From: Eubacterium nodatum ATCC 33099
GTDB lineage: Bacteria; Bacillota; Clostridia; Peptostreptococcales; Anaerovoracaceae
NCBI GenBank assembly: GCA_000510425.1
Contig: AZKM01000023.1
Location: forward strand, 1 to 22,593
Direction: 5' to 3'
Length of the DNA stretch: 22,593 nucleotides
In this document: positions 8,912 to 16,492 of the stretch, piece by piece
How the letters are laid out: the number at the start of each line of letters is the position of its first letter
Numbering within the stretch: the first letter of the stretch is position 1
Notes under the pieces: generated by a model
Database searches by the model: none
What the model was told of the DNA's origin: nothing
What the model saw: the letters and a program-made list of their open reading frames with translations, nothing else
Translations under genes and position numbers: made by a program

Positions 8912-9236
8912 CCTTTTCTCCTATTTTTTAATAATATATACAACACATACTCCTGCGTATGTCAAATAAACATCACATTGCATATTTTCCTTATACTGTT
9001 TATACACTCAATTCTATGCTGAAATCAACATAAAAGCAATAGTTTTAGTAAAAGGCTTTTCAGGGATTTTCCGGTAAATAAACAGACTTGATATATTTAT
9101 CTTGTATCCCCCATATCGAGAACACCACCGGTGCTAATATCTTTCACATATTCTTTTTCCTGCTATCGACTGATTTTTAACGGTCATGGTCATTTTCTAT
9201 TTCCTCAATCCTATTATTACTCTCTTTCAAGAAGCT
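8912..9236. other. 325-base gap upstream of the glmL-like gene
   Basis: It holds the promoter and dyad at 8937-8965. No sigma-54 promoter or TGCAAA-N4-TTTGCA site was found. On the minus strand a short open stretch (9097-9165, ending in GGVLDMGDTR) could be a gene-end remnant but is too short to identify. No clear terminator for the XRE gene is seen. Confidence 0.5.
8937..8965 (-). promoter_or_regulatory. Sigma-A promoter of the glmL-like/orr operon with internal dyad
   Basis: On the minus strand a perfect TTGACA (8960-8965) is followed by TGTATA at 17 bases or TATATA at 19. The spacer contains the dyad ACATAC-N6-GTATGT (8945-8962), a typical position for a repressor operator. Confidence 0.5.
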
Positions 9237-10232
9237 CTAATCCTCTGCCTTAATTATAAGCTTAATGATATTTATAACAACTACATATAGAACTCCTGCA
9301 ATCGGCCATATCACCCATGTAGTATTCCAATGCTTCGCAGGCAGTGACAGCGCAAGAAAAATTGCCACAATACTAAGCCAATAGATCATAGATAATCTGC
9401 TAAAAATAGCAGCAGCCTTTTTCTTAGCAACTGTATAATTACATTCCTGAAGCAACATATCATAACTGTCTTTTATCATGTCAACACGTACAAACAAATT
9501 TGCAGCTGTTCCCACTATGAGAAGCAGTACTCCTACCATACTGCAAAGAATATAATCCTTCTCTGTTGTCATAGAGGATATCAACAGTGGCACCGGGCAC
9601 AAAATACAAAGAATAGTACCAATGATTACCACTTTGTTATAAACGGTTTTATGTTCTGCTCGTTTTTCTTTAGCCATACCGTCTACACCATATTCTGTTT
9701 CAATCTCAATCTTTTCCAAATATCTATATTCACTAAGTCCATTTTCACTTTTTATAAAAATTACCACTGCTATTGCAATCAAAGAGAGTAAAACAACTAT
9801 TCCGATTCCGCCTACCATATTCTCAGAAATTTTCAGAATGCCACTCTCCGAAAATCCTGCCAGGACTATCAATATAATAGGAGACCAAATACACAGTGAT
9901 ACTCCCATAGCAGTTAAGGGTGCATGTTGTTTCCGTAATCTTATAAACTCCGATGCCTCTTCTATATTCACTTTCCTGAGATTGCCGGAAACTTCAACAT
10001 TCTCTGCAATATCGGTTCTTTTATTGTCACTATTCATTTCATCCTTTAACAGATAATCCGTAGATACATCAAAGATCTCTCCCATCTTAATAATTCTTTT
10101 GATGTCAGGTATAGACTGTGCACCCTCCCATTTAGATACAGATTGTCTTGATACATCTAATTTCTCTGCCAACTCTTCCTGACTGAGCCCTATTCGTTTT
10201 CTTTCTTTGATAATCTTATCTGCCAAAATCAT
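9237..10232 (-). CDS. XRE-family HTH regulator with six-helix membrane domain
   Basis: 331 residues. Residues 5-60 are a Cro/C1-type helix-turn-helix (GLSQEELAEKLDVS, RQSVSKWEGAQSIPD, then DVSTDYLL). After a charged linker come about six hydrophobic segments (near 106-127, 139-160, 199-221, 228-249, 282-301 and 306-327), so it is a membrane-tethered DNA-binding protein. AGGAGG lies eight bases before the ATG. It sits between oraE and the glmL-like gene on the same strand, separated from oraE by a strong hairpin and given its own likely promoter at 10455-10484. This suggests an independent unit placed inside the ornithine cluster. It could sense a membrane or metabolite signal and act on nearby dyads, but the target is unknown. 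Confidence 0.8.
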   Translation of the reverse strand: MILADKIIKERKRIGLSQEELAEKLDVSRQSVSKWEGAQSIPDIKRIIKMGEIFDVSTDYLLKDEMNSDNKRTDIAENVEVSGNLRKVNIEEASEFIRLRKQHAPLTAMGVSLCIWSPIILIVLAGFSESGILKISENMVGGIGIVVLLSLIAIAVVIFIKSENGLSEYRYLEKIEIETEYGVDGMAKEKRAEHKTVYNKVVIIGTILCILCPVPLLISSMTTEKDYILCSMVGVLLLIVGTAANLFVRVDMIKDSYDMLLQECNYTVAKKKAAAIFSRLSMIYWLSIVAIFLALSLPAKHWNTTWVIWPIAGVLYVVVINIIKLIIKAED

Positions 10233-10454
10233 TTGTCATCCTCCTCTGCATAATTACCTATTTTTATCTTGTTTAACAACTAAATTCTACTGAAATTTGC
10301 AGTTGCAGGCGATAAAGTATAGCTGGCAATTTGTAAACCGGTGGTTGCATTATCTGTCGTCTACTAATTTATTCTATATTTTATGCAAATAATATAACCT
10401 TTTAAATACTTTCTCAAAGGAATATTTTTCTTTCATTATCATTTTCACTTTCTG

Positions 10455-10484
10455 AATATATTATACCTGTGATAACAATGTCAA
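10455..10484 (-). promoter_or_regulatory. Likely sigma-A promoter of the XRE gene
   Basis: On the minus strand TTGACA (10479-10484) and TATATT (10455-10460) are 18 bases apart, just downstream of the oraE terminator. The predicted leader to the ATG at 10232 is long (about 215 bases). A small palindrome TTGTTTAACAA at 10269-10279 lies within it. Confidence 0.45.
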
Positions 10485-10492
10485 TAAATCTA

Positions 10493-10534
10493 AACAACAA
10501 GCCTGCGTACTTTCATTTCCGCAGGCTTGTTGTT
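10493..10534 (-). terminator. Terminator hairpin after oraE
   Basis: Two perfect 15-base arms (AACAACAAGCCTGCG and its complement) surround a 12-base loop. On the minus strand the stem ends in TTGTTGTTT but lacks a long T-run. It lies 80 bases after the oraE stop and is the best end point for the ord-oraE transcript. Confidence 0.7.
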
Positions 10535-10613
10535 CAAATGCAGTATTCGATATATTCTATCTCATTCCTATACTATCTCGCCTTATATTGACAAACTTTT
10601 TCGCAGGCAGAGA

Positions 10614-12866
10614 TTATTCTTCGTCGATTCCCTTAAGGTGCCCGCCCTCCGGCAGTTCTCCTCTTCTTCTCATAGCTTCTTCGCAAAGGAATGTTGCTAC
10701 ATCGATACCGTGGGAATCCCTTCCGAAGCCTTCATCAATTCCGGTTGCACGAGCATCTTCCGGAGATACCTGTGTTCCTCCTGCTGCAATGATAACTTTT
10801 TCTCTGATACCTTTTTCGATTGCAAGTTCATTGATTCTCTTCATATTCTTGTAATGAATATTATCATGAGAAATAATAGTGGATGCTAAGATTGCATCAG
10901 CATCAAGCTCTACTGCAGCATCTACCAGTTTTTCCACAGGTACTGAAGTCCCCAGATACTGAACTTCAATACCCCATTTTTCAATACCACCGTGTTTGAT
11001 ATTGATAATTTCTCGAAGACCTACGGAATGTTCGTCATCTCCAACCGTTCCGCAAACTACCCTCATGTGATGATCTTTGAATTCTTCAAATAGTACAGCA
11101 TCCGGCAGATGATGTGGTGGTGGAGGAAGTACAAGGCTGTTAGGGTCCACATCAAAGGTCAGTTTACCCTTAACTTCTATTCTTGTACCCTCCGATGGGT
11201 GCATGATTTCCTTTGAAATAACTTCAGGGTTGTCAAGTCCCATCTTAGCGGCAATCTGTAGACCTGTGGCTTCTGCCGTCCTCACATTGGTAGGAACCAT
11301 CATGGTCAACATTACCACACCGTCTCCACACCATTCCATTTCAGGTATAATTGCTTCTCCGTCAAGATATTTCTTCACCTTGTCAAGTCTCAGATTTACA
11401 GTATCAGATTCATCAAGCTCGTCAATGTAAACAATCTTGCTTCTATCTTCAAATGTACATCCATTGATAAGTGCAGCCGGATCTTCCGAATTTCCGCCAT
11501 ACTGTTCCACATTATTGTATCCGTAGTGAGCGGTTACAGGAGCCATGTAGTCTTCTTCTCTTGGGAAGATGTATCCGTAACCGACTCCTCCTTTAATCTT
11601 TCTTGCAATACCGTCTCCGTTTCTTGCCGGATATTTTGCCGAGTCAACGAAGAAGCCCTGCTCCACAGCATTAAAATATCCGCCTGCCTCAACGATTTCC
11701 ATCATGAACAGAGTAGCTCTTTCCTTAAGGTCTCTAACCATTTCAACCAAAGGTCCTTCTTTCTTAAGTTCTACCAATTCGTTGAATCCGTCAAGATAAA
11801 CATATGCCTGCTTAGCATTGTCAATAGCTTCCATGTTATAGATATGCCAAGGAACATTCCTTCCCTCGTCCGGTGTAATTGTGGACTGTATATCGGCACT
11901 TGTCAGCTTGGAAATTACCATATTCATAATGTGAGTAACGGTAGCTTCTCTAACTGAAGAACAAACATACTTTGTATTCTGCTGTGCTCTCATCTTATAT
12001 CTGTTGCAGATGTCTCTGAGTGCAACGGCGTACGGCAAATCAAGGTACATAGCAGGTGCCGGAGCAGCATCAGGAGGGACTGTTGACAAACTGATGTTTT
12101 CCGGCAGGATTCCCACCTTTTCTGAAAATAAAGAATTGATAGCATGCTGTACGATAAGTTCAGGCATTACTTTCCATGCTTCTCTGGCTGTTGCGTTGGC
12201 GTTATGAGCACCGTCAATCTGAAGAATCCCTGCCCATGCAAGAACTTTCTTGGACTCGCAGGCATCTACAAATGACCTTACACAATTAATATCCCTGTAC
12301 AGTACATTGTACTGCGGGTCCTGATGAGCACCGTTGATACCTTCTTCGGCAAACATAACGGCTACATCAGGTCCGGCAACTCCGGATACATAAGAATGGT
12401 AGTTCAGTTCACGACCTACTTCATCTTCAATTAAATCCAAAGCTTTTCTCTGGGCTCTAACCTGTTTTCTTGTGATAGGAACACCACCGATTCCCTGTGG
12501 AGTACCCTCCATAAGTCCATCGATATGTGACTGTCCCATATGACGAATAACCATGATATGGTCAGCACCGTGCCATGCAGCCATTCTCATTCTTCTGATA
12601 TCGTCCTCAAAACGTCCTGAAGCAATTTCTGTAGTAATTACCGGCTGTGGCTGTGGGTCAATATTGCCGAAAAACTTTGCCGGCGGAAGCCCAATCCCCT
12701 GCTTGAGAGGTTTGCTCATATCATGGAAAGTAAATGGTCCCATTTCCAGATTAGGAGCAGGTTCTCTCCAGTGCCATCCACGCCTTCTCGGTTCATAGTT
12801 TTCAAGATCCTTTAGAATCTCTCTAACATCTAATTTTTCATTTTTGTTCAATACGATATCTGCCAT
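10614..12866 (-). CDS. oraE: D-ornithine 4,5-aminomutase, large (E) subunit, B12- and PLP-dependent
   Basis: 750 residues. With OraS it converts D-ornithine to (2R,4S)-2,4-diaminopentanoate by radical 1,2-amino migration using adenosylcobalamin and PLP. The N-terminal two thirds is the TIM-barrel part; the C-terminal Rossmann part holds the base-off B12 motif DEHSVG with H613. Lysine K624 in IINIKHGG is exactly 11 residues further, matching the spacing I recall for the cobalamin-binding His618 and PLP-binding Lys629 of the C. sticklandii enzyme. The start at 12866 is chosen over the in-frame ATG at 12944 because GGAGG precedes it and the longer form would overlap oraS by about 77 bases. It follows the oraS stop by one base, indicating coupled translation. 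Confidence 0.95.
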   Translation of the reverse strand: MADIVLNKNEKLDVREILKDLENYEPRRRGWHWREPAPNLEMGPFTFHDMSKPLKQGIGLPPAKFFGNIDPQPQPVITTEIASGRFEDDIRRMRMAAWHGADHIMVIRHMGQSHIDGLMEGTPQGIGGVPITRKQVRAQRKALDLIEDEVGRELNYHSYVSGVAGPDVAVMFAEEGINGAHQDPQYNVLYRDINCVRSFVDACESKKVLAWAGILQIDGAHNANATAREAWKVMPELIVQHAINSLFSEKVGILPENISLSTVPPDAAPAPAMYLDLPYAVALRDICNRYKMRAQQNTKYVCSSVREATVTHIMNMVISKLTSADIQSTITPDEGRNVPWHIYNMEAIDNAKQAYVYLDGFNELVELKKEGPLVEMVRDLKERATLFMMEIVEAGGYFNAVEQGFFVDSAKYPARNGDGIARKIKGGVGYGYIFPREEDYMAPVTAHYGYNNVEQYGGNSEDPAALINGCTFEDRSKIVYIDELDESDTVNLRLDKVKKYLDGEAIIPEMEWCGDGVVMLTMMVPTNVRTAEATGLQIAAKMGLDNPEVISKEIMHPSEGTRIEVKGKLTFDVDPNSLVLPPPPHHLPDAVLFEEFKDHHMRVVCGTVGDDEHSVGLREIINIKHGGIEKWGIEVQYLGTSVPVEKLVDAAVELDADAILASTIISHDNIHYKNMKRINELAIEKGIREKVIIAAGGTQVSPEDARATGIDEGFGRDSHGIDVATFLCEEAMRRRGELPEGGHLKGIDEE

Positions 12867-12867
12867 C

Positions 12868-13239
12868 TTACTTTTCCTCCTTATTGAAAATCGCTGCTGC
12901 ATCATCCCAGCATTCGCCTTTGGCAAGTGCTGCGGAAGCTTCACGAAGTGTCAGCCCCTTATCCTTGGCGATTCTGTAAACAATGTGTCCCGTTCCGTGA
13001 CCCATGAGACCTCTGTCCATTGCACCTTCTACGATCTTCTGTGTATCAAGTGAGGATACTCCCATACGAAGAAGAACTGCTCTTTCTACGGAAGGAGTCG
13101 TATTCTTCTGTCCAAGTTCAAGCAGCGGATCTACAACTTTCTCGCACATTTCCCAAAACTTGTCGTAAAGTTGTTCGTCTGTAAGATCTGCGATACCTTT
13201 TTCTACTCTTCTTTTCGCAAAATCGTCTTCTCTAATCAT
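12868..13239 (-). CDS. oraS: D-ornithine 4,5-aminomutase, small (S) subunit
   Basis: 123 residues, close to the size of known OraS. This small helical subunit is needed for OraE folding and activity. It is read by family resemblance and its place directly before oraE: MIREDDFAKRR at the start, DEQLYDKFWE in the middle, and MGHGTGHIVYRIAK in the second half. An AAGGAAG site lies upstream; the gap from ortB is 53 bases. It has no cofactor motif of its own, as expected. Confidence 0.93.
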   Translation of the reverse strand: MIREDDFAKRRVEKGIADLTDEQLYDKFWEMCEKVVDPLLELGQKNTTPSVERAVLLRMGVSSLDTQKIVEGAMDRGLMGHGTGHIVYRIAKDKGLTLREASAALAKGECWDDAAAIFNKEEK

Positions 13240-13292
13240 TCTTTTTTCTTCCTTTCTTAGGTCTTTTTGAATAAATCATTCCCTGACTAATT

Positions 13293-14705
13293 CTAGAGAC
13301 CTAATTTCTCCAATGTATTTTTAACAAAAGCAATATCGGTTTTGGTTTCTTCAGCCAGGAACTGCAGATCAGCATCTGTTGGCGTAACATTTGCCTTTTT
13401 AACAGCCTTTTTAATCAAAGATTCTCTAAAGTGATTCAGGTCTGCGTCACGCACCTTAATCATTCCCGGATTTGCCGGAAGAACTACATTTTCACCCGGT
13501 TTATCCTCCTCTGCAGGATTTCCGAAATGAATATCAATTCCGTGTTCTCTTGCAAAAGCAAGCTGTGGCTGTATGTGTTTTCCCGCTCCTGTGTATTCGG
13601 TTTCACTGATTACAATTACTGCATCTTCAGGCAGCTCCTGTGCCAACGAAAATGCTGCCGCAAGGGCTGTATTTCCCGCCGGTCCTCTTTCGATACCTTC
13701 CAGATTTGCCAAAGCCTCTGTCATATACATTACCTCGCCCTGCGTCACTGTAACATAGCGATCCATATAACGAAGGGGTCTTGCTGCACTTCTTGGTACA
13801 TCCGAATGGTCAGGATCTGTAGCGTAAGGAACACCAAATCCGGTGTGACCTGTGGTACACGATTTCAGGTTAAACTGCTTATCGGATGCCATTGACAGAC
13901 CTGTCAAATCAATTGATGCTGCTACCATCTGTGTGTCCACTGCGCCTGCTTTCTGAAGGCCTCTTGCGGTACCTGTCATCATTCCTCCGCCTGCATTGGT
14001 GCAAACCACCATTTCAGGATCTTTTCCCACAAGTTCTCTGCACTGCATTGCAATCTCATAACCGAGTGTTTCTACACCTGCAATTCCAAACGGGGAATAA
14101 AGGGATGCGTTGAAGTAGCCTGTATCTTCCAAAACAGACAAGAATGTGTAGAAAAGTTCAGGACCGACTGTCAGCTGAATAACTTCAGCGCCATACGCTT
14201 CACATTTTCTTGCCTTTTCAACGATTTCAGGCTGACCGATCTGTTTTGAATCATAACATTCCTGAACGATTATACAATCAAGCCCCTGCATTGCTGCCTG
14301 GGATGCCACTGCTGCACCATAGTTTCCTGAAGTTGCTGCAATTACTCCCTTGTAGCCCAGTTTCTTGGCGTGTGCCACTGCACATGCCGCTCTTCTAGCC
14401 TTGAAACTTCCCGAGGCATTAGCCGCTTCATCCTTTGCAAAGATTCTTGCACCATATCCCGGCTTTGCATATTTTCTTGAAAGTGCCGACAGATTTCTCA
14501 GCTCAATAAGAGGGGTGTTTCCAACAGCTGTTCTTCCCTGAATCTTACTGATTTCCTCCAAGGTATATCCTGTATCTTTCATTAGTGCTTCGTAGTCAAA
14601 TGCAACGGAGCCGGACTCATAGCCTGCATAATCTAAACCTAAGGCTTTTTTCTGAATTTCGTTTGATCTTCCCATTACGGAAGCATAATCTTTTGCCGGT
14701 GCCAT
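13293..14705 (-). CDS. ortB: 2-amino-4-oxopentanoate thiolase, beta subunit (PLP, fold type II)
   Basis: 470 residues. OrtAB splits 2-amino-4-oxopentanoate with CoA to acetyl-CoA and alanine, the last step of ornithine oxidation. The sequence is a threonine-synthase-like fold type II PLP enzyme: the Schiff-base lysine is K102 in ASGSFKARRA, then ATSGNYGAAV, and the phosphate-binding loop NAGGGMMTG. Its ATG overlaps the ortA stop by one base (TAATG), with GGGAGGGG just upstream inside ortA, so the subunits are made by coupled translation. Confidence 0.95.
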   Translation of the reverse strand: MAPAKDYASVMGRSNEIQKKALGLDYAGYESGSVAFDYEALMKDTGYTLEEISKIQGRTAVGNTPLIELRNLSALSRKYAKPGYGARIFAKDEAANASGSFKARRAACAVAHAKKLGYKGVIAATSGNYGAAVASQAAMQGLDCIIVQECYDSKQIGQPEIVEKARKCEAYGAEVIQLTVGPELFYTFLSVLEDTGYFNASLYSPFGIAGVETLGYEIAMQCRELVGKDPEMVVCTNAGGGMMTGTARGLQKAGAVDTQMVAASIDLTGLSMASDKQFNLKSCTTGHTGFGVPYATDPDHSDVPRSAARPLRYMDRYVTVTQGEVMYMTEALANLEGIERGPAGNTALAAAFSLAQELPEDAVIVISETEYTGAGKHIQPQLAFAREHGIDIHFGNPAEEDKPGENVVLPANPGMIKVRDADLNHFRESLIKKAVKKANVTPTDADLQFLAEETKTDIAFVKNTLEKLGL

Positions 14706-15004
14706 TATTTGTCCCCTCCCTTCATGATTTCTCTCAGCTGTTTATCAATTTCAATAATTTCCGGAACAAACACTCCGTAGCTATGGGTATAATATGGGTT
14801 AACTTCCACAAGTTCACCCTTTTCTCTACGACTAACGATAGTTTCAATTTCTACTTCATCGCCGATTTCTGCATCAGACAGCAAGGTACCCTTTGTCCAC
14901 ATTTCAAGATCGCACACCTTTGTATCTTCAGGCAGTTTTGCAGTTCTTTCTTCTGCTTTCAGTACTACTTTGTGGATTCGTACCCAATCACCTTTCTTTG
15001 CCAT
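14705..15004 (-). CDS. ortA: 2-amino-4-oxopentanoate thiolase, alpha subunit
   Basis: 99 residues. This is the small partner of OrtB, recognised by GDWVRIHKVVL near the start, the EIGDEVEIET segment, and its place directly before ortB. The start at 15004 is preferred because AAGGAG lies eight bases before it; a second in-frame ATG at 15010 sits only two bases after the same site and would add two residues (M-K). The gap from ord is about 80 bases and carries a short hairpin at 15028-15055. Confidence 0.9.
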   Translation of the reverse strand: MAKKGDWVRIHKVVLKAEERTAKLPEDTKVCDLEMWTKGTLLSDAEIGDEVEIETIVSRREKGELVEVNPYYTHSYGVFVPEIIEIDKQLREIMKGGDK

Positions 15005-15027
15005 TTTCATATCTCCTTAAAAGAATA

Positions 15028-15055
15028 TTCTGAGCGAAAGAACCTCCGCCCAGAA
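15028..15055 (-). promoter_or_regulatory. Intercistronic hairpin between ord and ortA
   Basis: On the minus strand TTCTGGGCG pairs with CGCTCAGAA (nine pairs, one G-U) around a 10-base loop. It sits just before the ortA ribosome site and is preceded, not followed, by T-runs, so it is more likely an RNA-processing or stability element than a terminator. Confidence 0.35.
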
Positions 15056-15085
15056 AAAAATTCATATTTAATCAGTTTCAGTCAA

Positions 15086-16147
15086 TTATTTAACCAGTTT
15101 TTTATCTTCGTCAATAAGATCTCTGAAGTCTCCCATGATTGCATGAGGCACCGGAATATCTATCATTGTTCTCAGACCCGGCTTTGCATTTATTACATGA
15201 GGAATACAGTTCATAATCATAGCCATAGTTCCGATACCACCTTCAATTTCAGGACTGTTAGCCATGTTTACAGGAGGGACTGCATCCAGAATCACATAAT
15301 CACCCGTATCAATGCCAACCTGTTCAGGTTCAATCTGCTGTGGGTGATCCATATCCAGCTTTCTTTCGCCGTCAACGATTCCCCAGCCCTTCATTGCCAC
15401 ACCTGCAACACTTCCGGCAGGAGCAAATCCGTAAGGCGATTTTCTATCCACATCTGTAATGATTGGCTCCATATCCTGACCAAAGTCTTCTAATTTCCAG
15501 CCTAAAGCTTCGCACATCATTCCTACCGACTCAGCAAAGCCCACATGTCCTGCCATTGTTCCTTTGGCTTTTCTTTCGTTAAAGTCCTCAACTGACATTC
15601 CGATTCCCTGTTCTTCCATTACAGCAGGTCCAAATGGTGATAGGGAGTTAACCCTTCTTGATGTGATATGATTAACTTCTTCACAAGCTGCTGTCCAGAG
15701 GATAACAAGAAGATCCATAATCAGCCCCGGATTGATACCTGTTCCCATCACAGATACGCCGTTCTTTTTGGCACATTCATCAAGTTTCTTAGCAAGTTCA
15801 GGTTCCTGTGCCTGTGGATAAGCCATTTCTTCAGCAGAGGTGATGACATTCATTCCTCTTTCCATAACGAAAATCAGTTTATCAAATACATCTTTTGTAA
15901 AAGAGTTTGTGCAAACAACTACGATATCTGCAGCACCGGGTACAATCACTTCGTCAGGAGTGCCAACAATTACATCAGCACGATCTCCTTGAACAATACC
16001 GGGTACAACATCATATAGATTTTTACCGATTTTGTCGCCGATATCAATACCTCCGACAATATCGACACCCTTTTTCTTCGCCAGCATTTTGCCGATTCCG
16101 CCACCCATAGCACCTAATCCCCACAGGATTACTTTTACATTTTTCAT
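15086..16147 (-). CDS. ord: 2,4-diaminopentanoate dehydrogenase
   Basis: 353 residues. It oxidatively deaminates 2,4-diaminopentanoate to 2-amino-4-oxopentanoate with NAD(P)+. The N-terminal Rossmann motif GLGAMGGGIG is at residues 10-19, after the strand VKVILW, with acidic VGGIDIGD following. The remainder resembles the dihydrodipicolinate reductase/diaminopimelate dehydrogenase type, including GTGINPG and PVNMANSPEIEGG. AGGAG lies about eight bases before the ATG. It is the first gene of the ord-ortA-ortB-oraS-oraE operon, about 72 bases after the predicted sigma-54 start site. Confidence 0.94.
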   Translation of the reverse strand: MKNVKVILWGLGAMGGGIGKMLAKKKGVDIVGGIDIGDKIGKNLYDVVPGIVQGDRADVIVGTPDEVIVPGAADIVVVCTNSFTKDVFDKLIFVMERGMNVITSAEEMAYPQAQEPELAKKLDECAKKNGVSVMGTGINPGLIMDLLVILWTAACEEVNHITSRRVNSLSPFGPAVMEEQGIGMSVEDFNERKAKGTMAGHVGFAESVGMMCEALGWKLEDFGQDMEPIITDVDRKSPYGFAPAGSVAGVAMKGWGIVDGERKLDMDHPQQIEPEQVGIDTGDYVILDAVPPVNMANSPEIEGGIGTMAMIMNCIPHVINAKPGLRTMIDIPVPHAIMGDFRDLIDEDKKLVK

Positions 16148-16230
16148 TTGCTTTTCTCCTTTTCATAACAAAATTAGATTAGTTATTTATCAAGGTACGA
16201 TTTTACGCACCATGCTACATGAGTATATAA

Positions 16231-16247
16231 TGCAAATTCTATGCCAA
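16231..16247 (-). promoter_or_regulatory. Sigma-54 (-24/-12) promoter of the ord operon
   Basis: On the minus strand TTGGCATAGAATTTGCA matches the consensus TGGCAC-N5-TTGCA at all but the sixth position of the -24 element; the GG and GC doublets are exactly 12 bases apart. Transcription should begin near 16219. A sigma-54 activator gene lies directly upstream. Confidence 0.8.
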
Positions 16248-16343
16248 TTATTTCCCTGTATACAAGATACTAAATTTATTCTTTTATTTTATGCAGAATC
16301 CTAAACACCTTTTAATATAGCCTTTTCTCTGCCATGTAAAAAT

Positions 16344-16373
16344 TAAAAAAGGATTATCAATATTGACAATCCT
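16344..16373 (-). terminator. Rho-independent terminator of the sigma-54 activator gene
   Basis: On the minus strand AGGATTGTCA and TGATAATCCT pair (one G-U) around ATAT and are followed by TTTTTT. It lies 120 bases after the activator stop and 97 bases before the ord sigma-54 promoter, isolating the two units. Confidence 0.75.
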
Positions 16374-16411
16374 ATAAATTACCATTTCTTCTGTCTGATG
16401 TTCGGATTATA

Positions 16412-16427
16412 TGCAAAAATATTTGCC
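16412..16427. promoter_or_regulatory. Putative activator binding site A (upstream activating sequence)
   Basis: TGCAAAAATATTTGCC is the reverse complement of site B except for its last base. Centre is about 200 bases upstream of the predicted ord transcription start and 23 bases from the centre of site B. Confidence 0.6.
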
Positions 16428-16434
16428 CATTTGA

Positions 16435-16450
16435 TGCAAATATTTTTGCA
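16435..16450. promoter_or_regulatory. Putative activator binding site B (upstream activating sequence)
   Basis: TGCAAATATTTTTGCA has perfect six-base arms TGCAAA/TTTGCA around four bases. It is about 223 bases upstream of the ord start site and identical to the site at 17935-17950. Confidence 0.65.
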
Positions 16451-16492
16451 ATATTACATTATGAAACTATGCTCTTATAGAAATTTTATAAG

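Larger units (their letters stand above)
10233..10613. other. 381-base gap between oraE and the XRE gene
   Basis: It contains the oraE terminator hairpin (10493-10534), the likely XRE promoter (10455-10484) and a small palindrome (10269-10279). The remainder is AT-rich with no gene I can support. Confidence 0.55.
16148..16492. other. 345-base regulatory gap between the activator gene and ord
   Basis: In minus-strand order it holds two activator-type dyads (16435-16450 and 16412-16427), the activator gene's terminator (16344-16373), a very AT-rich stretch suited to DNA bending, and the sigma-54 promoter. No gene was found. Confidence 0.7.

Noticed and set aside
9097..9165. Short minus-strand stretch ending in GGVLDMGDTR
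   Set aside because: It looks protein-like and might be a gene remnant, but about 20 residues without a start or recognisable family are not enough to annotate.
10321..10350. Possible plus-strand sigma-54 promoter beginning CTGGCAATTTG
   Set aside because: The GC doublet is not 12 bases after GG, and no plus-strand gene follows.
12867..12944. Longer N-terminus for oraE
   Set aside because: It overlaps the end of oraS; GGAGG and family-like sequence support the start at 12866.
14585..15493. 302-codon plus-strand open frame
   Set aside because: It lies opposite ortB, ortA and ord, which have clear motifs; its translation is rich in F, H, C and S with no domain, as expected for an antisense shadow.
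16148..16219. Cobalamin riboswitch in the leader of the B12-dependent operon
   Set aside because: The predicted leader is only about 72 bases and shows no B12-box-like sequence.
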